A stretch of 64,000 nucleotides of DNA, from NCBI GenBank assembly GCA_022819605.1, contig JAJEGW010000122.1:1-64000 (forward strand), read 5' to 3'. Both the position numbers and the translations under genes were made by a program. Origin of the DNA: Silicimonas sp. GTDB taxonomy: Bacteria > Pseudomonadota > Alphaproteobacteria > Rhodobacterales > Rhodobacteraceae. Below the pieces are notes generated by a model. It had not been told where the DNA came from. It did not search any database and saw only the letters and a program-made list of their open reading frames with translations. Below are positions 31,886 through 40,824 of the stretch, one piece after another. How positions within the stretch are numbered: position 1 is the first letter of the stretch; every line of letters begins with the position of its first letter.

Positions 31886-33007
31886 TCAATGCGCCTTGAC
31901 CGGAATGCGCTTTACCGGGTGGTCGCGGTACAGGAGAGATTGAGTGTCGTGGAAGACATGCACCTTGGACGGGTGTGCGGTGAGCGAAACATTGTTGCCT
32001 CGTTGGTCCCGGTGTATGCCCGCAAGCTTCGCGATCACCGGGTCCGCCCCTCCTTCCGGTTCGAAATACAGAATCGTCACCTCGCCGAGCGCCTCGGAGA
32101 TGCTGACCTTGCCTTGGAAGACATGCGGGCCATCGGTCGCCACGAAGTCTTCCGGACGCACGCCGATGTTCACGTCCTTTCCCGAGTCCTCCGGCAACGA
32201 CGGCACGTCTGAAACGGCTTCGCCTCCGTCGGCAAGCTCGATGCGGGTCTGCGCACCTGTCTCGGTTATCTTGCCCGGCAGCAGGTTCATTGCAGGCGAG
32301 CCAATGAACTGTGCAACAAACTCGTTTTCCGGCCGTTCGTAGAGTTGCAACGGCGTACCCACCTGGGCAATCCCGCCACCAGCCAAGACCACGATGCGCG
32401 ACGCGAGCGTCATGGCTTCGACCTGATCATGCGTGACATAGATCATCGTCGACTCGGGCATCGACTCCTTCAGTTGCGCGATTTCGATCCGGGTTGCCAC
32501 GCGCAGCGCAGCGTCAAGATTCGAAAGCGGCTCGTCAAAGAGATAGACTTTCGGGTCGCGCACGATGGAGCGTCCGATCGCGACCCGCTGGCGCTGACCT
32601 CCGGACAGCGCTTTCGGAAGCCTGTCCAGCAGATTGTGGAGCTGCAGGGTCCTCGCGGCCGCCTCAACCCGTTCGTCTATTTCCTCGCGGCTCATCTTCG
32701 CGATCTTGAGGGCGAACGACATGTTGTCGCGCACTGTCATGTGCGGGTAGAGCGCGTACGACTGAAAGACCATGGCAATGCCGCGCTCGGCGGGTGGCAC
32801 GTCGTTCACCACCATGCCGTCGATCTCGAGCGTTCCACCGGAAATCTTCTCAAGGCCGGCAATCATGCGGAGAAGAGTCGACTTGCCGCATCCTGACGGT
32901 CCGACGAAGACGATCAACTCGCCGGTCTCGATGTCCAAGTTGATGTCCTGAAGGACGTCGACGGTGCCGTAAGACTTGGCGACATCCGAAAGTACTAGAT
33001 TGGCCAT
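31886..33007 (-). CDS. aglK: AglK, ATPase of the alpha-glucoside ABC transporter
   Basis: MalK/UgpC-type ATP-binding subunit of 373 residues. Walker A GPSGCGKST near residue 36, signature LSGGQRQRVAIGRS near 133, Walker B VYLFDEPLSNLD near 153 and H-loop VTHDQVEA near 188 are complete, followed by the TOBE regulatory domain (IGVRPEDF). Last gene of the agl operon, 12 bases after aglA. The agl assignment rests on the context with AglA and AglEFG. Confidence 0.93.
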   Translation of the reverse strand: MANLVLSDVAKSYGTVDVLQDINLDIETGELIVFVGPSGCGKSTLLRMIAGLEKISGGTLEIDGMVVNDVPPAERGIAMVFQSYALYPHMTVRDNMSFALKIAKMSREEIDERVEAAARTLQLHNLLDRLPKALSGGQRQRVAIGRSIVRDPKVYLFDEPLSNLDAALRVATRIEIAQLKESMPESTMIYVTHDQVEAMTLASRIVVLAGGGIAQVGTPLQLYERPENEFVAQFIGSPAMNLLPGKITETGAQTRIELADGGEAVSDVPSLPEDSGKDVNIGVRPEDFVATDGPHVFQGKVSISEALGEVTILYFEPEGGADPVIAKLAGIHRDQRGNNVSLTAHPSKVHVFHDTQSLLYRDHPVKRIPVKAH

Positions 33008-33019
33008 GCCGTTACTCCC

Positions 33020-34669
33020 TCAGCTCGCTTCCTTGAAAGTTGCCTGCCATGGCGGCAGGATGGTGCCGTCACCGCCGTCAAATGGTGCGTCGTGATCCGT
33101 TGTCCATGCACCGGCGGGCAGGACCACCTCGCGCGCCTGCCCCGAAAGATTGAATGCAGTGAAGAGACGCTTCTCGCCGCAGGTCCGGATTGCAGAGAGG
33201 AAACCCTCGTCCGCCTCTACGACATCGAATGTGCCCTTGACGAGCTCCGGGCGTGAGGCGCGATAAGCAATCATCCGGCGATAGAAGTTCAGCATCGAGT
33301 CCGGATCGCGCTCCTGCGCATCAACGGCCCGTGACGCATGTTCCTCTGCAACGGGCAGCCAAGGCTTGGCTTCGCTAAAGCCGCCGTGTTGACGTTTCGC
33401 GTGCCAGACCATCGGCGTTCGGCAGCCGTCGCGCCCCTTGAAGGCCGGCCAAAAGCGAATGCCATATGGATCGTGGAGATCTTCGAAGGCAACGTCGGCT
33501 TCGTTCAAGCCCAGTTCCTCGCCTTGGTAAAGACAGACCGATCCTCGCAATGACAGCAGCACCGCCAGATATGTCCGATGCGCTTCCGGCGAAAGCGACC
33601 AGCGCGTTGTATGGCGAACCACGTCGTGGTTCGAAAATGCCCAGCAGGCCCAACTGTCTCTTGCGATGCGCTGGAAGCGCTCCAGCACTTCGGCGATACG
33701 GGCGCCCGTCGGGTAGCAGCCCGAGAGAAAATCGAAACCGTAGCACATGTGCAGTCTGTCCCGCCCCTGCGTGTACTCGGCCTGTATCTCCAGCCCGCGC
33801 TGATCGTCGCCCACTTCACCGACGGACGTGATGTCCTGGAATTCGTCCATCAGGATGCGAAGGCGTTTCAGGAACTCGATGTTCTCGGGCCGGGACTTGT
33901 CATTGATGTGGCTCTGGAAGCTGTAGGGATTGACGGACGGCGCGGTCATTCCCGTGACCTCCACGTTCGAGAGCGGCGGATTGTCCCTGAGTTCGGCGTC
34001 ATGAACGTAGAAGTTCACCGTATCCAGACGGAACCCGTCCACGCCGCGCTGCAGCCAGAAGCGCGCAACGTCGAGAAGGGCGTCCTGCACATCCATGTTG
34101 TGAAAGTTCAGGTCCGGCTGCTCCCGCAGGAAGTTGTGCATGTAGTACTGCATGCGCGCGCCGTCCCATTGCCATGCCGGTCCACCGAAGACGGACAGCC
34201 AGTTGTTCGGCGGCGCTCCATCCGGCTTCGGGTCCGCCCAAACATACCAGTCGGCCTTGGCATTGGTGTCGTCGGCCCTGCTTTCCTGGAACCAAGGATG
34301 CTCGCTCGAAGTGTGGCTCAGCACGAGATCTATAATGACTCGCAATCCGAGCTGATGAGCCCTTTCGATCAAGGCATCGAAATCGTTAAGCGTGCCGAAC
34401 ATCGGATCAACGTCCCGATAGTCCGAGACATCGTAGCCGTAATCCAGCATCGGCGACGTGAAGAACGGCGAGAGCCAGATCGCATCCACGCCGATCGAGG
34501 CGATGTAGGGCAGCCTCTCGATGACGCCCCGCAGGTCTCCGATGCCATCCCCGTTCGTGTCCTGAAAGGACCGGGGATAGACCTGATAGATCACTGCGCC
34601 ACGCCACCAGTCCGGGTTGGAGGCGAGAATGCCAGGTGTCTCGTCGGGGATTGCTTCGGCGAGGCTCAT
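33020..34669 (-). CDS. aglA: AglA, GH13 alpha-glucosidase
   Basis: Cytoplasmic exo-alpha-glucosidase of 549 residues, family GH13. Conserved regions: DAIWLSPFFTSPM near residue 60, DLVLSHTSSEHPWF near 115, the nucleophile Asp in GFRLDTVNF near 218, the acid Glu in SVGEVGDD near 286 and FSNHDVVRH near 350. There is no signal peptide, so it acts on sugars after import. Known homologues cleave sucrose, maltose or trehalose-like alpha-glucosides to glucose. It sits between aglG (10 bases) and aglK (12 bases). Confidence 0.94.
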   Translation of the reverse strand: MSLAEAIPDETPGILASNPDWWRGAVIYQVYPRSFQDTNGDGIGDLRGVIERLPYIASIGVDAIWLSPFFTSPMLDYGYDVSDYRDVDPMFGTLNDFDALIERAHQLGLRVIIDLVLSHTSSEHPWFQESRADDTNAKADWYVWADPKPDGAPPNNWLSVFGGPAWQWDGARMQYYMHNFLREQPDLNFHNMDVQDALLDVARFWLQRGVDGFRLDTVNFYVHDAELRDNPPLSNVEVTGMTAPSVNPYSFQSHINDKSRPENIEFLKRLRILMDEFQDITSVGEVGDDQRGLEIQAEYTQGRDRLHMCYGFDFLSGCYPTGARIAEVLERFQRIARDSWACWAFSNHDVVRHTTRWSLSPEAHRTYLAVLLSLRGSVCLYQGEELGLNEADVAFEDLHDPYGIRFWPAFKGRDGCRTPMVWHAKRQHGGFSEAKPWLPVAEEHASRAVDAQERDPDSMLNFYRRMIAYRASRPELVKGTFDVVEADEGFLSAIRTCGEKRLFTAFNLSGQAREVVLPAGAWTTDHDAPFDGGDGTILPPWQATFKEAS

Positions 34670-34679
34670 GGGCGACGTC

Positions 34680-35828
34680 CTATTTCACCGAACCGGCCAG
34701 GATGCCGCGAACGAGGTAGCGCTGCATCGCGAAAAAGACGGCAAGCGGCACGGCGATCGAGATGAAGGCGGCTGTGGCGAGGATTTCCCAGTTGCCGCCT
34801 CGCGTTCCGAGAAGATCGGTGATCTGGTTGGTCATCACCGTGGTTTGGCCGGTTGCGTCGATCAGGAAGACCTTCGCGACCAGCAGGTCGTTCCAGGTCC
34901 AGAGGAACTGGAAGATCGCGAAAGACGCCAATGCGGGAAACGAGAGGGGAAGGATGATCTTGACGAAGATCTGGAAGTCCGTGGCGCTGTCTACCTTGGC
35001 ATTCTCGATGATGTCGCGTGGCAGGCCGACCATGTAGTTCCGCAATAGATAGATCGCGAGCGGAAGGCCGAAACCGGTATGGGCAAGCCAGATACCGAGA
35101 TAGCCCTTTCCGATTCCAATTCCGAGATGCAGCTTGAGCAGCGGAATCAGCGCAAGCTGCAGCGGCACGACCAGCAGCCCCACGACACATGCAATCAGCA
35201 AGGCGCGCCCCGGGAAGTCCATCCAGGCAAGCGCATATGCAGCGAAGGCCGCTATCACTATGGGTATGATCGTGGCGGGGATGGTGACGGTCAGCGTGTT
35301 GAAGAATGCCTTGGCCATGCCATCGACGTTGCCTTCGTCGAAAAGCATCTTGTCATAGTTCGCAAGCGTGAATTCCGGCGGCGCGGTGACGGTCGCAAAG
35401 ACCCTTTGCCCGCGCCCTGCAATCTGCTCGTCGTTGCCGCGCCACTCGTAGTCGCCATTGGCTTGAACCGTGACCGATTCTCCGTCGCCCAGATCGGCGG
35501 TGTCGCCCGCAACATAGATGTCGATGGCGCGCGACGAGGTACCCCAGACGCTGATCGTCTTGTCCTCCCCGTCAAAGAGGTTCCCCGAGACGATGAACAT
35601 GCGCCCGTCCGCCACCCGGTTCTCGTCGGGGTCCGCCGCCCGGGCAACCACGTTCTGCTCCGCTGGGAAGAGAGAGGCCCACCAGCCGGATGTCGAGATC
35701 TGGTCCGCCGTGCGGAAGGACGAAACAAAGAGCCCGACGGTCGGAATCAGCCAGAGCACGACCATGACGACGACCGAAATGTGAACTGCCCAGGTGAGCG
35801 ACGACTTGCTTCCGGCAATGGATTGCAT
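34680..35828 (-). CDS. aglG: AglG, alpha-glucoside ABC transporter permease
   Basis: MalG-type permease of 382 residues. One N-terminal membrane helix (residues 13-32) is followed by a periplasmic domain of about 140 residues, then five helices of the core with the ATPase-contact EAA-type loop at LPRDIIENAKVDSATDFQIFVKIILPL. The long periplasmic domain is normal for AglG. The start overlaps the aglF stop as TGATG. Confidence 0.93.
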   Translation of the reverse strand: MQSIAGSKSSLTWAVHISVVVMVVLWLIPTVGLFVSSFRTADQISTSGWWASLFPAEQNVVARAADPDENRVADGRMFIVSGNLFDGEDKTISVWGTSSRAIDIYVAGDTADLGDGESVTVQANGDYEWRGNDEQIAGRGQRVFATVTAPPEFTLANYDKMLFDEGNVDGMAKAFFNTLTVTIPATIIPIVIAAFAAYALAWMDFPGRALLIACVVGLLVVPLQLALIPLLKLHLGIGIGKGYLGIWLAHTGFGLPLAIYLLRNYMVGLPRDIIENAKVDSATDFQIFVKIILPLSFPALASFAIFQFLWTWNDLLVAKVFLIDATGQTTVMTNQITDLLGTRGGNWEILATAAFISIAVPLAVFFAMQRYLVRGILAGSVK

Positions 35829-37054
35829 CAGCTCATCTCCTTTCGGGCGTTCCAGACATTCCAGGCAAGGATCGGCGAGACGAGGATCATGATGACAATC
35901 GCCGAAGCTGATCCCACGCCCCAGTCATTGGCTCGGAACAGCTTGTCGAACATATAGTTCGCCAGCACCTGCGTCTGCCATTGTCCGTTCGTCATAGCGA
36001 ACACGATGTCGAACACCTTGAGGACAACGAGCGTGATCGTCGTCCAGACGACCGTGATCGTCGGTATTATCTGCGGCACCTTGATCTTGAAGAAGATCTG
36101 CACGGGATTCGCGCCATCGATGATGGCCGCCTCAATGGTTTCCTCCGGGATTCCGCGCAGGGCGGCAGAAAGGATCACCATGGCGAATCCCGTTTGGATC
36201 CATATCAGCACGACCATAAGGAAAAAGTTGTTGAAGAAGGGAACAGTGAGCCAGGCCTTCGGCTCGCCATAGGGAAGTTCGGCTGTGGCAATGCCGAGAA
36301 TCGACTCAAGCGAGAGCCAGATCAAGTACAGTGCCAATGCGGCAGATGCAACGCGCGCAGCCAGGACCAAGTTTCCGCTTCCGCCCGAAAGCGCGGGCCG
36401 GAAGATGATGTAGCCTGCATAGGCGACCAAGGCCGCGAAGAGGAAAATGATCACGATCGGCAGCACCTGCAGAAAGAGCACCGACATGGCTCCTCCCTCG
36501 AACTGCACCCAGATCGCATTCAGGAGGCCGATCTGCGCCTTGTCCTCAGGACGCGTGTCGTAGATCAGCTTGAAGATGACCGACGCGCCGACAAACGAAA
36601 TGGCCATCGGCATGAAGACGAGCGACTTGGCCAGGTTGCCCCAGGCGATTCGGTCCGTGAGCTGCGCGGCCAGCAGACCAAATGCAGTAGAAGCGGCAGG
36701 CACCACGATCAGCCAGAGCAGGTTGTTTCGCATGGCCTCCCAGAACTTCGGCTCGGCCAGCATTTGCTGATAGTTGGCAAAGCCCACGAAGGCCCCATCC
36801 TGGCTTCGGTCGGTGAGCGAAAGGCGCAATGTCTCGATCACCGGATATCCAAGGTAGAGGCCAAGCGCAAAGATGGCCGGCGCAAGGAACAGCCATGGCC
36901 GCACGTGGTTGGCGCGGTTGATGTTCCGCCCCGCGTTCGGTCCCTTTCCCGGAAAGAGCACCTTGTCCAGAAACAGGTTCGAAAGATAAAAATACCCGAT
37001 GCAGGCGCTGACGCCGATGATGATCGTCACAAGTCCGAGCAATGCAGGATGCAT
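35828..37054 (-). CDS. aglF: AglF, alpha-glucoside ABC transporter permease with an inserted membrane hairpin
   Basis: MalF-type permease of 408 residues. The ATPase-contact loop is IPEETIEAAIIDGANPVQIF. As I recall them, rhizobial AglF proteins are about 330 residues. Here about 75 extra residues (189-262) lie between LLNAIWVQFEGG and GEPKAWLTVPF; they contain two hydrophobic stretches at about 190-217 and 228-255, so two additional membrane helices are expected in a periplasmic connecting region. The frame is intact through the insert. Second gene of the operon after aglE. Confidence 0.9.
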   Translation of the reverse strand: MHPALLGLVTIIIGVSACIGYFYLSNLFLDKVLFPGKGPNAGRNINRANHVRPWLFLAPAIFALGLYLGYPVIETLRLSLTDRSQDGAFVGFANYQQMLAEPKFWEAMRNNLLWLIVVPAASTAFGLLAAQLTDRIAWGNLAKSLVFMPMAISFVGASVIFKLIYDTRPEDKAQIGLLNAIWVQFEGGAMSVLFLQVLPIVIIFLFAALVAYAGYIIFRPALSGGSGNLVLAARVASAALALYLIWLSLESILGIATAELPYGEPKAWLTVPFFNNFFLMVVLIWIQTGFAMVILSAALRGIPEETIEAAIIDGANPVQIFFKIKVPQIIPTITVVWTTITLVVLKVFDIVFAMTNGQWQTQVLANYMFDKLFRANDWGVGSASAIVIMILVSPILAWNVWNARKEMS

Positions 37055-37089
37055 GGAGCGTCCTCCCCGCGTCAGGCCGAATGAAATTG

Positions 37090-37114
37090 ACGGGGCCCGG
37101 AGACCGGGCCCCGT
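37090..37114 (-). terminator. Strong hairpin between aglE and aglF
   Basis: ACGGGGCCCGG and CCGGGCCCCGT form 11-base perfect arms around a 3-base loop, 11 bases after the aglE stop and before aglF. The base sequence after the stem on the minus strand, CAATTTCATT, is not a full T-run. Such hairpins after binding-protein genes usually stabilise the upstream mRNA and reduce read-through, giving excess binding protein. Confidence 0.7.
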
Positions 37115-37124
37115 CCTTGCATGA

Positions 37125-38393
37125 CTACTTCAACGCGTCCCAGCTGTTCTGGATTTCCTGGGCGACTTCGGCGGCGCTCTTGCCTCCCGAATAGTCGACC
37201 ATCCCGGTCCAGAATGAGCCCGCGCCGACGCCACCTGGCATCAGGTCGGAGCCGTCGAACCGGAAGGTGGTGGCGTTCAGGAGGATCTCGTTCATCTTCC
37301 TGAGCGTCGCATCACCGAACGCGTCCGGGTTCACGCCTTTATGCGGCGTGAGGAAGCCCTTACGCGCCATCCAGATTTCGTGCGCGGCCGGATCCTTGAG
37401 ATACTCGATCAGGTCATGCGCGGCCTGGTTTTCGTTCGAGATCGCCCAGACCGTTCCGGCGCCCAGAACCGGCTTGCCGAGATCCCTGCCCGCGTAGGCC
37501 GGAAAGTAGAAGAAATCGACGTCCTCGCCGACCACGGCGCCTTCCGGGAAGAAGGCCGGAATGAACGAGGCCTGGCGATGCATGTAGCATTGGGGCGGGC
37601 TGTCAAACATTCCCTTGGGGCTGTCGCGGAAATCGGTCGAAGCGACGGCAGCGGCGCCTCCCGCGACATAGTCGTCGTTGCGGGAAAATGCGCCAAACTC
37701 GTCGATCGCCCCCACGACGGCATCGTCGGTGAAGGAAATCTCGTTCGTGACCCACTGGTCGTAGACAGAAGGAGGCTGCGTGCGCAGCATCATGTCCTCG
37801 ACCCAGTCCGTTGCAGGCCAACCTGTCGCGCCACCCGAGCCGAGACCGATGCACCAGGGCGTTTCCCCGTCGGCGACGATCATGTCGGACAGCGCCTTCA
37901 GCTCCTCCATGGTCTCCGGAACTTCGTAGCCGGCATCCTCGAAGTTTTCGGGGACGTACCAGACGAGGGATTTCACATCGACCTTGTAGAAGAAGCCGAA
38001 GAGCTGGTCGTTGCCGTTCTCGTCGGCATAGGTGCCGAGGTCGACCCAGGACTGCCCTGCGGCGTAGTTCTCCCGAACCCAGTCGCCCACGCCGCTGTCG
38101 AGAGGCGTCAGGAATCCGCGGCTCGCCATGTCTGCGGCGAGTCCCGGTTGCGGGAAGACCGCAATGTTTGGCGCCGAGCCCGCCTCCGCGTCAACGAGAA
38201 TCTGCTGCTCGAAACTGTCGGAACCGACATAGCTCACGTCGTGGCCGGATTTCGCGGCAAAGTCCCCCAACACCGCCTCGACATTTTCCTGGTCCGGGCC
38301 AAGCCAAGGACCAAAGACGGTCAGCTGTTCGGCACCTGCGCTGCCCGTGGCCAGTGCCGTCACGGCCGCGCTGGCAAGTAGTGATCTGTTCAT
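37125..38393 (-). CDS. aglE: AglE, periplasmic alpha-glucoside-binding protein
   Basis: Family 1 extracellular solute-binding protein of 422 residues. The signal peptide MNRSLLASAAVTALATGSAGA is cleaved before EQLTVFGPW. The mature part carries the ligand-binding protein fold with VLGDFAAKSGHDVSYVGSDSF and FYFPAYAGRDLGKPVLGAG. The ATG at 38393 follows AGGGAGAG; the frame is open 41 codons further but without a signal. First gene of the aglEFGAK operon. Confidence 0.94.
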   Translation of the reverse strand: MNRSLLASAAVTALATGSAGAEQLTVFGPWLGPDQENVEAVLGDFAAKSGHDVSYVGSDSFEQQILVDAEAGSAPNIAVFPQPGLAADMASRGFLTPLDSGVGDWVRENYAAGQSWVDLGTYADENGNDQLFGFFYKVDVKSLVWYVPENFEDAGYEVPETMEELKALSDMIVADGETPWCIGLGSGGATGWPATDWVEDMMLRTQPPSVYDQWVTNEISFTDDAVVGAIDEFGAFSRNDDYVAGGAAAVASTDFRDSPKGMFDSPPQCYMHRQASFIPAFFPEGAVVGEDVDFFYFPAYAGRDLGKPVLGAGTVWAISNENQAAHDLIEYLKDPAAHEIWMARKGFLTPHKGVNPDAFGDATLRKMNEILLNATTFRFDGSDLMPGGVGAGSFWTGMVDYSGGKSAAEVAQEIQNSWDALK

Positions 38394-38452
38394 GAAGCTC
38401 TCCCTATATCCGAACCCGAAGGCCCATTCGATGGTTGTCGCAATGAGTTTCT

Positions 38453-38464
38453 CAAAGCGCTTTG
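38453..38464. promoter_or_regulatory. LacI-type operator in front of aglE
   Basis: CAAAGCGCTTTG is a perfect 12-base palindrome with a central CG, the usual LacI/GalR half-site geometry. It lies 60 bases upstream of the aglE ATG. On the minus strand a TTGACA (plus 38496-38501) lies upstream with a plausible -10 GATGTT 17 bases later, placing the operator near the transcription start. Confidence 0.7.
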
Positions 38465-38526
38465 GATAACACAACATCCCCGAACTTTCTTCGCATGTCA
38501 ACGTGAATCTTGACAAATCTTTATCT

Positions 38527-38580
38527 TTGACAATCTGCTACTGTCTCGTATGCTCCCCCAGAACTTGAAACCGCTTTGAA
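38527..38580 (+). promoter_or_regulatory. aglR promoter and overlapping operator
   Basis: TTGACA (38527-38532), a 16-base spacer and TATGCT (38549-38554) form a good promoter. Just downstream, GAAACCGCTTTG within 38565-38580 shares the CGCTTTG half-site of the 38453 operator and covers the aglR ribosome-binding region. This layout fits autorepression by AglR. Confidence 0.6.
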
Positions 38581-38582
38581 AA

Positions 38583-39668
38583 ATGAACCTGAAGGAATTC
38601 TCACACCGCATCGGGCTCTCTCCCACGACCGTCAGCCGTGCGCTCAACGGGTATCCCGAAGTCAGCGAGAGAACCCGGCGGAAGGTCCTGGAGTCCGCGG
38701 AACGGCTCGGCTACACCCCGAATTCCCGAGCAGCGCGCCTGGCAACGGGCCGTGCCATGACGATCGGCCACATCCTGCCCTTGTCGAAGGAGCATGAAAT
38801 GGTGAACCCGATCTTCTCGGACTTTATCGCTGGCGCGGGCGAACAGTATTCCAAGTCTGGCTACGACCTGTCGCTCTCCGTCGTGCGGGACGAAGACGAG
38901 GCGGAAGCATACCGTGATCTCGCCACGCGTGGCGTGGTCGATGGTGTCGTGATCCATGGTCCCAAGGTCGAAGACCCCCGCATCCGCCTGCTCCGCGAAC
39001 TCGGGCTGCCCTTCGTCGTGCACGGACGGTCAAGCAGGATACACGACCGATACAACTGGGTCGATGTCAACAACCGACGCGCGTTCTCGCGCGCGACGGA
39101 ATTCCTGCTTGACCTCGGGCACCGCAGGATCGGCCTGATCAACGGCCTCGACGGAATGGACTTTGCCACGCGCAGGCTGAACGGCTACGGCGACGCACTT
39201 GAGGCACGCGGCATCACTCAGGATCCTGAGCTGGTCTTCAGTGGCGAGATGACCGAAAACTACGGCTTCGACACGACCATGCAGATGCTTGATTCGCGCA
39301 ACCCGCCAACGGCAATCTTGATATCGTCGATCGTACCTGCGATGGGTGCGCGACGAGCGCTTCATGATCTTGGCGTCGGCCTCGGAGACGAGGTGTCGAT
39401 CGTGATCCATGATGACGACCTATCCTATTTCCGGAATGAGGGAGACGTTCCGATCTTCACCGCCACGCGATCCTCGGTCCGGGAGGCGGGGCGTCTCTGC
39501 GCCGATATCCTTCTCGACACGATCCGCGGCGCAGAGGATGAGCGTCGACATGTTCTTCTAGAGGCGGACCTCACGGTGGGACTATCGACTGGCCCGGCGC
39601 CGGCAATTCGTCACCTGCTTGACCGTGACCGGACCGAAACCTTGCGCCGCCCGCAAACATTGACTTAG
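38583..39668 (+). CDS. aglR: AglR, LacI-family transcriptional repressor
   Basis: A 361-residue LacI/GalR regulator. The N-terminal helix-turn-helix reads LKEFSHRIGLSPTTVSRALNGYPEVSE, followed by the hinge NSRAARLATGRA and a periplasmic-binding-protein-like sensor domain (GHRRIGLINGLDG near 178). It is divergent from aglE and followed by glk; control of the alpha-glucoside operon is inferred from position and from the shared palindromes. Confidence 0.9.
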   Translation: MNLKEFSHRIGLSPTTVSRALNGYPEVSERTRRKVLESAERLGYTPNSRAARLATGRAMTIGHILPLSKEHEMVNPIFSDFIAGAGEQYSKSGYDLSLSVVRDEDEAEAYRDLATRGVVDGVVIHGPKVEDPRIRLLRELGLPFVVHGRSSRIHDRYNWVDVNNRRAFSRATEFLLDLGHRRIGLINGLDGMDFATRRLNGYGDALEARGITQDPELVFSGEMTENYGFDTTMQMLDSRNPPTAILISSIVPAMGARRALHDLGVGLGDEVSIVIHDDDLSYFRNEGDVPIFTATRSSVREAGRLCADILLDTIRGAEDERRHVLLEADLTVGLSTGPAPAIRHLLDRDRTETLRRPQTLT

Positions 39669-39695
39669 GTCCCCGGGAAAGCAGGACTGCTAGAC

Positions 39696-40664
39696 ATGCC
39701 GGACCACAGGGACAAAGTGTCGCTCGTCGCCGATGTCGGCGGAACGAATACGCGTGTAGCCCTTGCCGAACGCCGCGCCCTCTTGGAAAAGTCCGTCCGG
39801 AAGTTTCGGAACTCCGAATTCGAAGGCCTTGAATCCCTGCTCCTGCGGTTCGAACATGATGTCGGCCTCGTGTGCGACGCCGTTGCCGTCGCGATTGCCG
39901 GACCAGTCCATGACGGACGCGGCACGCTGACCAATCTGGACTGGACGGTCGAGCGCGAGGCTCTCGCGAGTGTCACCGGCGCGAAAACCGTATCCGTGCT
40001 CAACGACCTGCAAGCGCAGGCTCACGCACTTCACGCGATTCCGCACAGTCAACTCTCGCCCGTCATCAGGGTCGAGCCCGAGAAGGCCGATTCCCGCAAG
40101 CTTGTGATCGGAATCGGCACCGGCTTCAATTCCGCGCTTGCCATCCCGAACGGCCCGGTATTGATGGTGACGCCTTCCGAATGCGGCCATGTCCTCCTGC
40201 CGGCCAGCAACTCTGATGACCTGGAGCTTACAGAGTTCATTGCAGCGCCCGACGGATTTGCCTCGGTTGAGGATGCGATTTCAGGTCGAGGAATAGAGAA
40301 CATCCACGCCTGGCACGCGTCGAGGCACGGCGAAAGCGGATCGCGGTCGGCCGCGGATGTCCTGGCTGGCATAAAGGTCAGTGACGACCTCGCCGAAAGA
40401 ACCCTTGAGACATTTGTCCGGATCTTGGGATCGGTCTGCGGGGACTTGGCCCTGATTCACCTGCCGTTCGGCGGGATATATCTTGTCGGAGGCGTGGCCC
40501 GCGCCGTCGCTCCTTATCTTCGAGACTTCGGATTTGAGGAGAGCTTTCGCAACAAGGGTCGATTCTCCAGGTTCATGGAGCGTTTCCCGGTCGGTGTCGT
40601 CGAGGACGACTTTGCAGCGCTGTCAGGCCTGGCGGTTCATCTGGACGACCTCCAAAACGGGTAG
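39696..40664 (+). CDS. glk: Glucokinase
   Basis: Phosphorylates glucose released by AglA. The 322-residue protein is of the ROK-unrelated bacterial glucokinase family: the phosphate-binding ADVGGTNTRVALAE lies near residue 12, VAIAGPVHDGRGTLTNLDW near 65, NDLQAQAHAL near 102, GIGTGFNSALAI near 145, SECGHVLLPA near 167 and YLVGGVARAVAPYL near 268. AGGACT precedes the ATG at 39696. It lies 27 bases after aglR and is probably co-transcribed with it. Confidence 0.93.
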   Translation: MPDHRDKVSLVADVGGTNTRVALAERRALLEKSVRKFRNSEFEGLESLLLRFEHDVGLVCDAVAVAIAGPVHDGRGTLTNLDWTVEREALASVTGAKTVSVLNDLQAQAHALHAIPHSQLSPVIRVEPEKADSRKLVIGIGTGFNSALAIPNGPVLMVTPSECGHVLLPASNSDDLELTEFIAAPDGFASVEDAISGRGIENIHAWHASRHGESGSRSAADVLAGIKVSDDLAERTLETFVRILGSVCGDLALIHLPFGGIYLVGGVARAVAPYLRDFGFEESFRNKGRFSRFMERFPVGVVEDDFAALSGLAVHLDDLQNG

Positions 40665-40674
40665 CGCGCAGGAG

Positions 40675-40706
40675 GCACGACGTTCGGGCCTCGAGTTACG
40701 TCGTGC
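40675..40706 (+). terminator. Hairpin after glk
   Basis: GCACGACGT and ACGTCGTGC form 9-base perfect arms with a 14-base loop, starting 11 bases after the glk stop and lying between convergent glk and the HNH gene. There is no T-run, so terminator function is only likely. Confidence 0.45.
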
Positions 40707-40824
40707 AAGTGGCGCCGGTTCGAATTCGGCGCGGAAAGATCCCGGCAGGCCGCCGTCTCTTGTGCATGAGCGAATTGACCGAGCGAGGGCGCTGATACGA
40801 CCCCGTCCGGTCGCCAAATCCGGA

